Notes: generated by a model not told the origin, from the letters alone. Positions 9,106 to 18,594 are shown, numbered from the stretch's first letter. The stretch is DNA of 64,000 bases from Rhodococcus opacus (GCF_012396235.1 NZ_JAAXPA010000010.1:62001-126000); one strand, 5' to 3'. Made by a program: numbers and translations.

Positions 9106-9127
9106 GCGTACGCACCCGGTCGTACGC
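9106..9127. promoter_or_regulatory. Candidate IclR autoregulatory operator
   Basis: GCGTACG (9106-9112) and CGTACGC (9121-9127) are perfect inverted 7-mers with an 8-nt spacer, about 20 bp upstream of the iclR start. They share the CGTAC/GTACG half-sites of operators A and B but are spaced further apart. Confidence 0.4.
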
Positions 9128-9203
9128 CGCTGCAGTCTCTGAGCACGCTGGGCACGGCCGAAACCCATCCTAACGTCCTCTCGGCCAGTACCCCCGACGC
9201 AAC

Positions 9204-9246
9204 GCTGCCACCTGCCCGATCCCCTGGGGATCGGGCAGGTGGCAGC
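9204..9246 (-). terminator. Very strong hairpin terminator after the acyl-CoA synthetase gene
   Basis: A perfect 21-bp inverted repeat (9204-9224 and 9226-9246) is separated by a single base, so it folds into a long stem with a loop formed by opening the last pairs. It begins 17 bp past the synthetase stop and separates that gene from iclR on the same strand. Confidence 0.8.
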
Positions 9247-9262
9247 TGGCAGGGGAAGTTCG

Positions 9263-11410
9263 TCAGCTCCGTGCAGGCACCGCCACGGACTCGGTGGCCG
9301 CGGACGCGCCCGCGGCCACCGGGATCCGCCGAACGAGAGCGTCGAGCGCAACCACGCCCGTGCCTGCGGCACCGATCGACAGCGGGTTCACCTCCGCCTC
9401 GAGGACGTCGGGATCGTCGATCGCCAGCCGGGACAGGCCGACGATGGTCTCCGTCAGGGCCGCGACGTCACCCTCGGGCAGACCCCGGTATCCGGTGACG
9501 ACCGAGAGTCCCTTGACCTCGTCGATCATCTCCCGCGCCGTCGCGGCATCCACCGGCGCGAGCCGCACCGCCGAATCGGCGAAGATCTCGGCGAGCACGC
9601 CACCGGTCGACAGCACCACCATCGGCCCGACATCGGGCGAGACCCGGTATCCCACGAGAGCGTCGGCCAGACCCTTCGGCGCCATCTTCTGGACGAGCAC
9701 TCGGTCGACCACCACGCCCGGGTCGTAGCCGGCGACGTTGGCCACGATCTCCCGGGCCGCGCGCCGCACTCCCTCGTCATCGGTGACCCCGAGGACCACG
9801 CCGCCGGCATCGCTCTTGTGCGGCACCTTGTCCGAGAGCACCTTCACGACCACCGGATAGGCGAACGGAAGCCCGAGGTCGCAGTCGAGTTCGTCGACCG
9901 ACACCGCCACCGACGGCGCGAAGGCCACACCCTGGCGCGTCAGCAGATCCGCCGACACCTTTTCGTCGAGGACTTCGGTGTTCGCGGCCGCATCGACGGC
10001 GAAGCGAGCACCCTCACCGATGGTCGCCGACACGCGCGTGAACGCCGCCGCCACCACATCGGCGCACGACTCAGGAGTCCGGAACGCCGGGACTCCTGAA
10101 CGATTGAGGAGTTCGGCGGCCTCGGGCGCCTCGGGCAACGCGAACGCCACCACCGGGACCTCGTGCCCCCCGCTCTCGGAAATCGCCTGCACGGCCAGTT
10201 CCGGGTTCAAACGGGCGGACGAACCGATGACGAAGACGATCAGGTCGAACTCACCGCTGTCCTGGAGCAACCGCAGCGCCGTGGTCACCACGTCGTGCCG
10301 GGCCCCGGCCAGGCCCAGGTCCGCAATCAAGCTGTGGGGGATGGGAGCCCCTGCCGCGTTCATGTCGGCGACCAGCTGCTCGCTCGGACCGGCGATCGTC
10401 ATTCCCCGAATAGCCAACTGGTCCACCATGATCGCCGCACCGCCGCCTGTGGTGGTGACTACACCGATCCGGGGTGTCCGCGGCTGGTCGGCCGTCCCGA
10501 CCCGCTTCAGCAGAGCCGGCGCCTCGACCAGCGACTCGAAGTTGTTCACGCGGGCGAAACCGCAGGCCCGGAAGAAGGCCTCCGACTCGCTGTCCTCACC
10601 CGCAAGCGCGCCGGTGTGTGACACCGAGAGTGCGGCAGCCTCTTCCGAGCGTCCCAGCTTATACACCGCAACCGGCTTACCGGCCTTCTGGGCGGCATGT
10701 GCGAACGACGCCAGGTCCTCGGAATGGCGCAGCGATTCGAGGAACAACGCATACGAGGTCACCCCAGGATCGTCGAGGGTGGCCTCGCAGATCGAACCCA
10801 ACGACAGATCGGCCTCGCCACCGGTCGACACCAGGCCGGCGAACCCGATTCCCCGACCGCGAGCCCGGCTGACCAGAGACCCGATCACGCTGCCGGACTG
10901 CGATGCCACGAAGATGCCGCCCTGGGGGATGTCCGGTTCGCCGAACGCGGCGTTACCCGTGAGCATCACACCGTTGCGGGGATTGACCACGCCCAGGCTG
11001 CTCGGACCCACCACCCGCACGATGCCTTCCGCCGCCGCGGCACGCAGGCGATCTTCCCGTTCCTGCCCCTCCGAGCCTTCCTCGGCGAAACCGGACGAGA
11101 GCACCGTCGCCACAGCGACGCCGAGGCGGGCGCACTCGCGGACCGCCTCGATCGCGGCCTCCGCACCGGTCATGATGTACACGTGCTCGGGAACCTCCGG
11201 CAGCGAAGACAAACTCGGCCACGCCTTCACTCCCTGCACCGTCTCCCGCCGCGGATTGACGAAATAGGCCTGCCCCTCATATCCGGCCTGCGCCAGGAAC
11301 TGTTGCGGTCGGGCCGTCGTCTTCGTCGGATCATCCGAGGCGCCCACAATGGCCACACTCTTGGGCGCGAGCAGCGGTCGCGCGATAGCCGTATCTGACT
11401 GCTTCTGCAT
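9263..11410 (-). CDS. ADP-forming acyl-CoA synthetase (fused alpha-beta, acetyl-CoA synthetase-like)
   Basis: This 715-residue enzyme is of the NDP-forming acyl-CoA synthetase type. Its order is an N-terminal CoA-binding Rossmann domain (SVAIVGASDDPTK near residue 20), a succinyl-CoA-ligase-like domain with SVSHTGALAGED carrying the phosphohistidine, and a C-terminal ATP-grasp domain (PVVVKVLSDKVPHKSDAGGV and EVNPL). It would activate a carboxylic acid with ATP and CoA, releasing ADP. The ATG at 11410 has AGGAG 9 nt upstream; an alternative ATG at 11452 lacks one. It sits between iclR and the thioesterase, so it probably feeds the product of the catabolic locus into CoA metabolism. Confidence 0.9.
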   Translation of the reverse strand: MQKQSDTAIARPLLAPKSVAIVGASDDPTKTTARPQQFLAQAGYEGQAYFVNPRRETVQGVKAWPSLSSLPEVPEHVYIMTGAEAAIEAVRECARLGVAVATVLSSGFAEEGSEGQEREDRLRAAAAEGIVRVVGPSSLGVVNPRNGVMLTGNAAFGEPDIPQGGIFVASQSGSVIGSLVSRARGRGIGFAGLVSTGGEADLSLGSICEATLDDPGVTSYALFLESLRHSEDLASFAHAAQKAGKPVAVYKLGRSEEAAALSVSHTGALAGEDSESEAFFRACGFARVNNFESLVEAPALLKRVGTADQPRTPRIGVVTTTGGGAAIMVDQLAIRGMTIAGPSEQLVADMNAAGAPIPHSLIADLGLAGARHDVVTTALRLLQDSGEFDLIVFVIGSSARLNPELAVQAISESGGHEVPVVAFALPEAPEAAELLNRSGVPAFRTPESCADVVAAAFTRVSATIGEGARFAVDAAANTEVLDEKVSADLLTRQGVAFAPSVAVSVDELDCDLGLPFAYPVVVKVLSDKVPHKSDAGGVVLGVTDDEGVRRAAREIVANVAGYDPGVVVDRVLVQKMAPKGLADALVGYRVSPDVGPMVVLSTGGVLAEIFADSAVRLAPVDAATAREMIDEVKGLSVVTGYRGLPEGDVAALTETIVGLSRLAIDDPDVLEAEVNPLSIGAAGTGVVALDALVRRIPVAAGASAATESVAVPARS

Positions 11411-11541
11411 ATCTGTCAACTCCTGTGCAGCGAATAGTGCGAAAGGGGTCATGCACCCCAGGCCCGAAGCGGCTCAGCGACCGGATTCGGATTCGAAGTG
11501 CGCCGAATCACCGGCCTCCATGCCTTGTGACCATAGTTACA

Positions 11542-11555
11542 TACTCTATAGAGTA
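11542..11555. promoter_or_regulatory. Perfect 14-bp palindrome before the thioesterase
   Basis: TACTCTATAGAGTA is a perfect palindrome 6 bp upstream of the proposed thioesterase ATG and about 130 bp from the divergent synthetase start. It is probably a repressor operator or sits over a promoter; the regulator is unknown. Confidence 0.45.
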
Positions 11556-11561
11556 CTGTCT

Positions 11562-12503
11562 ATGGAGACAAAAAGCAGCGTTCGACGAGCCGATGAGAAG
11601 CTGACGGGACCCACCGATTGCGTAGATGGCGACGACTCATCTATCCGCGGCATGGTGAATACGACCTCACTCGCCGCCCGACTGGCGCTGACTGCGGTCG
11701 CTGCGGATCGCTTCGTCGGACATCCACCAGACGGCTTCGATCAACGAGTATTCGGCGGGCATCTCCTGGCCCAGGCGCTTCTCGCGGCTACCGGCACGGT
11801 GGACGACAGCCGAATAACGAACTCGCTGCATGCATACTTCCTGCGTCCCGGACGGCCGGGGGAGTCCATCAACTATTCCGTCACCCGTATCAGGGACGGA
11901 AGATCTTTCTCGACCCGATCGGTCACCGCACACCAGGGAGCTCGGGAACTGATGACCTTCCAAGCATCCTTTACCGAGGCTCGCCCGCTGCAAGATGTGG
12001 TCTCCAAGTCCCCACCGCCGTCGCCCGATCCCGAATCGTTGTTGCCACTTCATCAGCGTCACCGGGACCCCTCGGTACCTCCGGACGGGATAAATTGGCC
12101 GACCCGCACCCGGTGGCGCACCGCATCCAGGCCGTTGGATGTGAGGTACATAGACGACGGTGACGATCCGGCGCTTCGGCGCTTCTGGTTCCGTGCCGAA
12201 GCGCTCAGGTCTACGGCATCACAAAATCTGCACCGGGCGATTGTGGCGTTTGCTTCCGATCGGTCGTTACTTCCTGTAATCGCAAATACACGTGGCGACC
12301 TTCGCCGTTCCGGCGAACAGAAGGTGGCAAGTGTGGACCACGCCTTGTGGTTTCACCAAGACGTGCACATAGGTGAATGGTTGTTGTACGTTCAGGACAG
12401 TCCACACAGCACCGCACACGGGCTAGGTACCGCACGCGGTCTGATCTACTCCGCCTCAGGGGATCTCGTCGCCACAGTCACCCAACAGGGATTTCGGCAG
12501 TGA
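11562..12503 (+). CDS. tesB: Acyl-CoA thioesterase II (TesB-like)
   Basis: This 313-residue double-hotdog thioesterase hydrolyses acyl-CoA to free acid and CoA. Family marks are VFGGHLLAQAL in the first hotdog, the SLHAYFLRPG segment, DGRSFSTRSVTAHQ, and the VDHALWFHQ segment containing the active-site aspartate in the second hotdog. The start is uncertain: the ATG at 11562 follows closely after a palindrome and gives a 30-residue N-terminal extension, while the ATG at 11652 (MVNTTS) is nearer the usual start, with no visible ribosome site. It is divergent from the acyl-CoA synthetase. Confidence 0.85.
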   Translation: METKSSVRRADEKLTGPTDCVDGDDSSIRGMVNTTSLAARLALTAVAADRFVGHPPDGFDQRVFGGHLLAQALLAATGTVDDSRITNSLHAYFLRPGRPGESINYSVTRIRDGRSFSTRSVTAHQGARELMTFQASFTEARPLQDVVSKSPPPSPDPESLLPLHQRHRDPSVPPDGINWPTRTRWRTASRPLDVRYIDDGDDPALRRFWFRAEALRSTASQNLHRAIVAFASDRSLLPVIANTRGDLRRSGEQKVASVDHALWFHQDVHIGEWLLYVQDSPHSTAHGLGTARGLIYSASGDLVATVTQQGFRQ

Positions 12504-13119
12504 GATGTCAATTCCAAACCGTCGTTGACAGGCCCTCGTCGACTATCGAATTCGAGGCCTCCCAATCGCACCGGTCCTCTGAAAATGATCTGTCCGATTC
12601 TCCTCGGAGACCGGATCTGCAGTCCGATCAGTACAGAATCGTCATCGAAGTGGCCCTCTTTTCGGGGCTATCGCGGTGAAGCCGGGGTCTGGTCGGTGTT
12701 CATCAGCCGATTGTTGGCGGCGCTTCTTGAAGCGGTGGCCGAAGATCTCGATATTGCGTTGATTCAGAATCTCGCTCGACCCACTGGCGATCATCACGTT
12801 GCGTGTGCGGGCTATGCAGGCGTACATCGATCCTGATCACACCCGAATGTCTGTGCCAACTGGATTCGCTTCACCGTTGGATCGGTGACGTCCTTGGCGG
12901 TCGATTGTCGGCGTGGGTGGTTGGGGATCTCGCTCTGTCGGAGGGCTGATAGCCGATTCTGCGGAACCTTGCGTCCGTTGGGGGTTCAGGCATGGCCTTG
13001 CGCGTGGTGTAGTGCACCCGCGACGTGGCCGAGTGCGAAACCTCTCTTGCCGACTGTGTTCGGTCGGATCCCGTGCTCGAACGCGCATACGCGCTGGTAC
13101 ACGGCCTTGTCGGAGCACC
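12504..13119. other. Intergenic stretch, no confident gene
   Basis: No complete gene is supported. A 61-codon minus-strand frame at 12642-12827 has partly coding-like composition but no recognisable family. The stretch may be the remains of a lost gene. Confidence 0.4.
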
Positions 13120-13356
13120 TCATACGAGTCCGTACCGTCGTCGAGTGCAATCGCTCGCCGGGTCGCCGACCCACACCACCAGGCACGGCTTGTCGTAGTT
13201 CCCGGACCGATACCACTGAATGAGGTCCTGTTTCATCGCATCCATCTCGCGGTAGTAGTCCTCGGAGGCCTCACGGAACTCCCACGAACCGAAACGCCCG
13301 CACATTGAGCGACCGGTACGGCGGAACGGGTTGCCGACCCTGGTGCGTGAGACCAT
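13120..13356 (-). CDS. Small hypothetical protein
   Basis: This 78-residue frame has strongly coding-like third positions (mostly G/C) and a sensible acidic/aromatic composition, including SWEFREASEDYYREMDAM and a hydrophobic end LVVWVGDPAS. I do not recognise a family. The start may be the ATG at 13356 or the ATG at 13305 (MCGRFGSW). It stands alone between tesB and nadE, and could be a real small gene or the 5' part of a truncated one. Confidence 0.4.
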   Translation of the reverse strand: MVSRTRVGNPFRRTGRSMCGRFGSWEFREASEDYYREMDAMKQDLIQWYRSGNYDKPCLVVWVGDPASDCTRRRYGLV

Positions 13357-13573
13357 CGTCGATGGAACCTTCCCTCCGAGATCGCGGCTGTCCGAACCAG
13401 AAATATGCTCTGCTGTGGGGGTTTACCGAAATACTCTGCGCGAGTCCTTCCATCTGAGCATCTGTCGATAACTCGATGTGCGGGACAGAGCGGGATCTTC
13501 GGGTTGGAGGCTTGGTCGTCGGGCTGGTCCTCGTGCCGCACGAGGCCCGCGCTCCCAGAGCGCAGCTGGGCGA

Positions 13574-15625
13574 TCATTCCCAGTGTGTGGGGACATTGCG
13601 CTCGAGTTCGTCGAGCCAGATGCGGGCGGAGGCGTCCGAGGGCGCGCGCCAGTCTCCCCGGGGGGACAGTGATCCTCCCAGGCTGACCTTGGGACCGTTC
13701 GGCATCGCCGATCGCTTGAATTGGCTGAACCCGAAGAAACGTTCGACGAACACCGTCAGCCACTGCCGGATGTCGGGAAGTTGGTAGGCGACTCGGGTAG
13801 AGGGCGGGTATCCGGGTGGCCAGTCGCCGCCGGCTGGGTCGTGCCAGGCGTGCCAGGCGATGAAGGCAGTCTTCGAGGGGGTGAATCCGTAACGGAGTGC
13901 GTGGAAGAGGAAGAAGTCGTGGAGGTCGTAGGGTCCGATCGTGGTTTGGGTGCTTTGGGGCGGCTCACCGGGTGCGGCGGGAATCAGCTCGGGGCTGATC
14001 ACGGTGTTCAGTACTCGCGCGAGGGTGTGTGACACGTCATCGGAGAATTGGTTGGTCGTCATGACCCATCGGATGAGGTGTTGTATCAGGGTCTTCGGGA
14101 TTCCCGAGTTGACGTTGTAATGAGACATGTGATCGCCCACCCCGTAGGTCGACCAGCCGAGTGCGATCTCGGAGAGGTCGCCCGTGCCGAGGACGAGTCC
14201 GCCGCGTTGATTGGCGGCGCGGAACAGGTAGTCGGTGCGCAGACCCGCCTGAACGTTCTCGAAGGTGATGTCGTACAGCGGAATTCCACGGGCAAAGGGA
14301 TGGCCCAGTTCGCTGAGCATGAGCCGTGCCGTCGGCGTGATGTCGATCTCGGTGAGGTCGACGCCGAGTGCCGCGCTGAGCCGGCTCGCGTTGGTGCGTG
14401 TTCGGTCGCTGGTGGCGAAGCCGGGCAGGGCGTAGGCGAGGATGTCTCGTCGTGGCCGGCCGAGGCGGTCCATCACCTTGGCGGCCACGATCAGCGCTTG
14501 GGTGGAGTCCAGGCCGCCGGAGACCCCGATCACGACCTTCGATCCCGGTCGCGCCCGCAGTCGTTGTTCGAGCCCTGCGACCTGAATGTTGTACGCCTCG
14601 TAGCAGTCTTGTTCGAGCCGGGCGGGGTCGGCGGGGACGAAGGGATATCGGCTGATTCGGCGGTGCAGGCCGATGTCCTCGGAGGGGGGATGCAACTCGA
14701 AGGTGATGCGGCGCAACGACTCGCCTCGTGCGCTGTGTTGCCGCCGGTTGTCGTCGAACGTCCCCATGCGGGTCCGCTCACTGCGCAGAAGCTGCAGGTC
14801 GATGTCGGCGACGGCGCGTTGGCGCCCCCGCGAGAACCGTTCTGCCTCTGCGAGCGGCACCCCGTTCTCGTAGATCAGGGTCTGTCCGTCCCAGGACAGG
14901 TCCGTGGTCGACTCGCCCGGACCTGCGGCGCAATAGATGTACGCGGCCAGGCAGCGGGCGGACGCTGACCGAACCAGCAGTCGGCGTTCTTCGGCCCGTC
15001 CGATTGTGACGGGACTTCCGGAGAGGTTGGCCAGCACGGTGGCACCGGCCAACGACGCCTCGGCGCTCGGTGGAATGGGAACCCACATGTCCTCGCACAC
15101 CTCGACATGAAACGTGAATCCGGGAACGTCGCCGGCTTCGAACAGCAGGTCGGGGCCGAACGGCACCTCCGTTCCGCCGAGCCGGGTCGTGCGACCGCGC
15201 AGGTCGTCCCCGGGCGCGAGCTGCCGTCGCTCGTAAAATTCACGGTAGGTGGGCAGATACGACTTCGGGACCGCACCCAGTAGGCGTCCGCGATGAATCA
15301 CGGCGACAACGTTGTACACCCGATGCCCGTGGCGTGCGGGCAGGCCGACCAGGAGGACGGGCAACAACTCCGCCGAGCCGGTTACTACCTCACCCAACGC
15401 CTGCTCGGCGGCGTCGAGCACGGTGTCCTGCATCAGAAGGTCGTCCACCGAGTAACCCGAGAGTGTCAGTTCCGGGAATACCGCCAACCCGACGCCCTCG
15501 TCATGGCAGGCGCGTGCGGCACGCAGAACGGACACCGCGTTCACCCCGGGTTGGACAATTGCCGTGGGAATGGTGCAGGCTGCCGCGCGGAGGAAACCGT
15601 GCCGATAGCTGGAGCGGAAGTTCAT
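13574..15625 (-). CDS. nadE: Glutamine-dependent NAD+ synthetase
   Basis: This 683-residue two-domain enzyme makes NAD+ from nicotinic acid adenine dinucleotide, ATP and glutamine. The N-terminal nitrilase-type glutaminase domain carries the Glu-Lys-Cys triad (FPELTLSGYS, PKSYLPTYREFYE, and VEVCEDMW with the nucleophile cysteine). The C-terminal synthetase has the PP-loop SGGLDST near residue 370, and the later GTGDLSEIALGWSTYGVGD. Length and domain order match the mycobacterial NadE. The ATG at 15625 follows an AAGGGTGG site and overlaps the stop of an upstream frame by 4 nt. Confidence 0.95.
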   Translation of the reverse strand: MNFRSSYRHGFLRAAACTIPTAIVQPGVNAVSVLRAARACHDEGVGLAVFPELTLSGYSVDDLLMQDTVLDAAEQALGEVVTGSAELLPVLLVGLPARHGHRVYNVVAVIHRGRLLGAVPKSYLPTYREFYERRQLAPGDDLRGRTTRLGGTEVPFGPDLLFEAGDVPGFTFHVEVCEDMWVPIPPSAEASLAGATVLANLSGSPVTIGRAEERRLLVRSASARCLAAYIYCAAGPGESTTDLSWDGQTLIYENGVPLAEAERFSRGRQRAVADIDLQLLRSERTRMGTFDDNRRQHSARGESLRRITFELHPPSEDIGLHRRISRYPFVPADPARLEQDCYEAYNIQVAGLEQRLRARPGSKVVIGVSGGLDSTQALIVAAKVMDRLGRPRRDILAYALPGFATSDRTRTNASRLSAALGVDLTEIDITPTARLMLSELGHPFARGIPLYDITFENVQAGLRTDYLFRAANQRGGLVLGTGDLSEIALGWSTYGVGDHMSHYNVNSGIPKTLIQHLIRWVMTTNQFSDDVSHTLARVLNTVISPELIPAAPGEPPQSTQTTIGPYDLHDFFLFHALRYGFTPSKTAFIAWHAWHDPAGGDWPPGYPPSTRVAYQLPDIRQWLTVFVERFFGFSQFKRSAMPNGPKVSLGGSLSPRGDWRAPSDASARIWLDELERNVPTHWE

Positions 15626-16038
15626 CGATCACCACCCTTGTCCCGCCGTGTGCGGCCGTGCACCTGCACGTATCCACGATAGGACGTGCGGACCGGATTG
15701 GAGACGATCCCGCATCGCGCAGGTGCGCGGCAGCGAGACCGAAAGCGCCGAGACCACGCTGGGGTCACCAGCACCACCCACTCGTCCACCACGACCTTGC
15801 TGGTCGTCAGTTCCTCTGCGGCCGCGATGAATGCACCTGACTTCCGATACGTGTCGCCGACGAAGTTGTGTGCGCTGTCGAATTTTTCTCCCGGAGCGTG
15901 TGCAATCGGCCTCCGAAACCGACAGTCGGCGAGTGCGCACAATTCATGAATGACACAGGCGGGTAGCGGGGAGCGTCCCGGCTCCCAAGCTTTCGTGTCG
16001 GTTCCGTACTCGTGTCGGTCGGGCAAGAGCTGAGCCAT
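15622..16038 (-). CDS. Possible hypothetical protein coupled to nadE
   Basis: This 138-residue frame ends in an ATGA overlap with nadE, which would suit translational coupling. The middle part (KFDSAHNFVGDTYRKSGAF to KVVVDEWVVLVTPAW) has plausible protein composition and coding-like third positions. The frame stays open upstream to 16509, but that part is Ser/Arg-rich and looks non-coding. No family is recognised. It may equally be a chance open frame in GC-rich DNA. Confidence 0.3.
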   Translation of the reverse strand: MAQLLPDRHEYGTDTKAWEPGRSPLPACVIHELCALADCRFRRPIAHAPGEKFDSAHNFVGDTYRKSGAFIAAAEELTTSKVVVDEWVVLVTPAWSRRFRSRCRAPARCGIVSNPVRTSYRGYVQVHGRTRRDKGGDR

Positions 16039-16261
16039 GACGTGGGCCGACGGGTCGAGGTCAGGAACGTGCGATGGAGAGCAGTGGCTCTGGTCCGGCA
16101 GCGTAGGCGAACGATCCGAGACGCTTCCCCATACTCCCCTTACACCGCGACGGGACTGAATGACGGCGAATTGCTCTTCGTGTTTCCGCCGGCGGCGCGG
16201 CCGAGCGAGATTGTGCGGTCCCTGGTCGGCGTATCGATATGAACGTCTGACAAGTGCGGTA

Positions 16262-16471
16262 TCAGCGTTGCCGTGACTGCAGGACGCATCGTGCCGATGC
16301 CCCCGGCTCCGTTGCGAGCCAGATGAAAAGGCTGATGGCAATTGCTGCGACGATTGCGCCGACGAGAACACCACCGGGTAGGTGGCGAATCCACGTATAC
16401 GAGGGATCGGTGCACCGTCGCCGTCGGTATGCAGTGTCGGCGACAGGGTGTGGGTACTGTCTTTCGGGCAT
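16262..16471 (-). CDS. Small single-span membrane protein
   Basis: This 69-residue frame has a basic N-terminal half and one clear membrane segment (VLVGAIVAAIAISLFIWL, about residues 36-53). The ATG at 16471 has a GGAAGCGGA stretch about 9 nt upstream. A weak dormancy-type operator look-alike (ATGAC-CTAG-GACTC on the minus strand, near 16557-16570) lies about 90 bp upstream, the same distance as for other genes of the island. Function unknown. Confidence 0.4.
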   Translation of the reverse strand: MPERQYPHPVADTAYRRRRCTDPSYTWIRHLPGGVLVGAIVAAIAISLFIWLATEPGASARCVLQSRQR

Positions 16472-16922
16472 GACTGTCGGTCCGCTTCCGCTTCCATCGA
16501 GCTCCGCAATTGGCGTTAGTAGTACAACTGTGCGGTTGTTCGTCCTCCCGCCGGAAGAGTCCTAGGTCATCTCCATGCCGGATCGTACTGCCCCGCCCCT
16601 TTCATCGCATCAGATGTTTTCTCTGGTTCTGGTTTGAACCCAGCCCACGGACGGGGAACCGGTGGACCGCACATCCGATAATCTGCTATCAGCGCATGCG
16701 AGCGCATGTGTCTTTGCTCAACTCCGCGAGGGCCTCGGCTTGCCCCGGCCCGCAACAGCGTTCGGCGAGGACGATCGACTTCGCAGGAGCGCCGTCGGCG
16801 TTCGCGTCTGCGATGTTCAGTGCCGGCCCGCCATGGCTTCCGTTCGGCGACCGCAGTGACAATGTCATTCGGCCTAACTGTGTTGTTGTTCGAGAGCGGG
16901 CATGACGGTGAAGTGTTGCCGA
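16472..16922. other. Intergenic stretch, no confident gene
   Basis: No supported gene. The only notable feature is the weak operator-like sequence near 16557-16570 noted for the small membrane protein. Confidence 0.4.
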
Positions 16923-17794
16923 TTAGTGGACGACGATGAGCGGACAACTGACCCAGTGGGTAAGCGTTCTGCTGGTCGATCCCAGCAACATGCCCGGGAA
17001 TCCACCGCGACCACGGCGACCCACGACGAGCAGTTGCGCGGTTTCTGCGTGCTTGCGCAGATTGTGTGCCGGGCGGTCCGCGACGACCACCGGTCGAACC
17101 TTCACGTCCGGGTAATCCTGTACATGCCCTGCCAAGCTCTCGGAGAGTGCGGCGGTTTCACGCGTGCGAACGGTGTCCCATGCGAAATCGCGACTGCCGC
17201 GGACTTTGTGCAGGTCAATGTCTGACCATGCGTGTACGGCTACAAGGTCGACATTTCGGAGTGCTGCTTCTTCGAACGCGAGGTCGATCGCGGGTATGCT
17301 GCTTGCCGTCCCGTCGACCCCGACCACGACTGGACCGGGTATCTGGTGTGGCTGTACATGCGGGAGTTCGCGTACGACCGCCACGGGACAGTGGGCGTGC
17401 GCGACAGCGGCGGCGCTGACCGACCCGAGAATCAGCCGCTCGACGGGCCCATGCCGGTGAGTTCCCACAACCAGCATCTGAGCTGATTCCGACCGCGCGA
17501 GAGCAGTTCGGGTACGGGTGATCCGATGCTATGCACCGAAGTGATCTCGAGTGAGCGCCCTTGTACGACTGTCATCGCGATCGCCTTGGCTCGCGCCAGA
17601 AGCGTTTCCGCGTCCTCGTCGGCGCCCTCGAAGACCCCGGCGGGCGCCTCGATCGGGACACCGGCGGAACCGGGGCGGGCCGTGACGGACACCAGCGTCA
17701 GGGACGCGCCTCGCAGAACCGCTTCCCGCGCGGCCCATGTGACTGCAGAGAGGGCGGAATGTTCGTCGACTCCGACAACGATCGGATCGGCCAT
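16923..17794 (-). pseudogene. Tandem universal stress protein, frameshifted
   Basis: Two UspA domains are encoded in different frames. The first begins at the ATG at 17794 (strong GGAGGA site) with ADPIVVGVDEHSALSAV and runs to about 17485. The second resumes as MLVVGTHRHGPVERL (the G-2x-G-9x-G(S/T) type ATP motif) and runs through a complete second domain ending LIVVH at 16923. Joining them needs removal of 2 nt, most simply a TC in the CTCTC tract near 17485. The total span is 3n+2, which fits. Intact, it would be a 290-residue tandem Usp like Rv2623 of the mycobacterial DosR regulon. It could be real decay or a sequencing error. Confidence 0.8.
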
Positions 17795-17894
17795 GGTGTC
17801 CTCCTCCGTGAGCGTGCGCTGGTCGCCTGATCGTGTGATCTCCCGGTGCAGCCCGACTTCACCAAGCATCCCGCAGACGATTTGGGGATGTCAG

Positions 17895-17908
17895 GAGTCG
17901 AAGGTCCT
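17895..17908 (-). promoter_or_regulatory. Candidate DosR-type box (universal stress gene)
   Basis: The minus strand reads AGGAC-CTTC-GACTC, about 100 bp upstream of the Usp start. The first half fits the shared pattern well, the second half weakly. Confidence 0.3.
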
Positions 17909-18501
17909 CGCCTGCCGGGCGGCGGGGGCGCTTCGTTCGCGCCCGGGTGGGCGGGCCTTTGCGGGGCACGCGTTGCCGGAGCAGGTGTACACGGCCACCG
18001 CGATCGGCGGTGGCCGCATACGCTCGGCGCTTTGGACGGAACCGAGCGCGGTGCCGAAGCGGTGTGGTGCGCGTTCGAGTACCCCGTCTCGTCGGTGCCC
18101 CGGTGGTCGCGGTGCGGGTCGATCACGTGGTGCCCGCGCGCTACTGTGCTCGACCGCCCTGCGACTGTCGAGCACAGCGCCTGCCAGGTCATGATCTGTC
18201 CCGCCCTCCCTCCCTCACCTCTGATGCGCACCGCGCCCACCGAATCCGGGGAGTGCGCGATGCCGGTGACAGCGGGTAGGGCCTGCGACGAGCCGGCAGG
18301 TGATGGCCGGCGATCAAGTCGTTCTGCGAGCGGTCACGAGTCCAGGGTCGATCGGTAGCGCTCCGGATGCGCCGGATGCAGCCTCGCCGCGGAGCCAGGT
18401 GGCTGCTCAGGGTAGCGGCCTGCGCTCGCGAGGTCGGCCGGGGCGAAAATTCCCGTCCGCGAATGCGGTGCCGCCGACCGGTGACCCTGTGGGCGACGGT
18501 A
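17909..18501. other. Intergenic stretch, no confident gene
   Basis: Several overlapping open frames exist on both strands but all are Arg/Pro/Ser-rich and none resembles a known family. The stretch holds the upstream region of the DUF4193 gene. Confidence 0.4.
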
Positions 18502-18515
18502 GTGACCTATGGCCT
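18502..18515 (+). promoter_or_regulatory. Candidate DosR-type box (DUF4193 gene)
   Basis: GTGAC-CTAT-GGCCT lies 80 bp upstream of the DUF4193 start. It differs from the nrdZ site by one base in the spacer. Confidence 0.5.
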
Positions 18516-18594
18516 CTGTCGGTGTGCTGTTGCGGGATCTAGCGTCGATGTCACCGTGTCGGGTGTTGGCGCGGTGGAAGTTGTGGAGGTCGTC

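Noticed and set aside
15626-16509. Full 295-codon minus-strand frame upstream of nadE
   Set aside because: The N-terminal half is low-quality Ser/Arg sequence; only the C-terminal 138 codons were kept, at low confidence.
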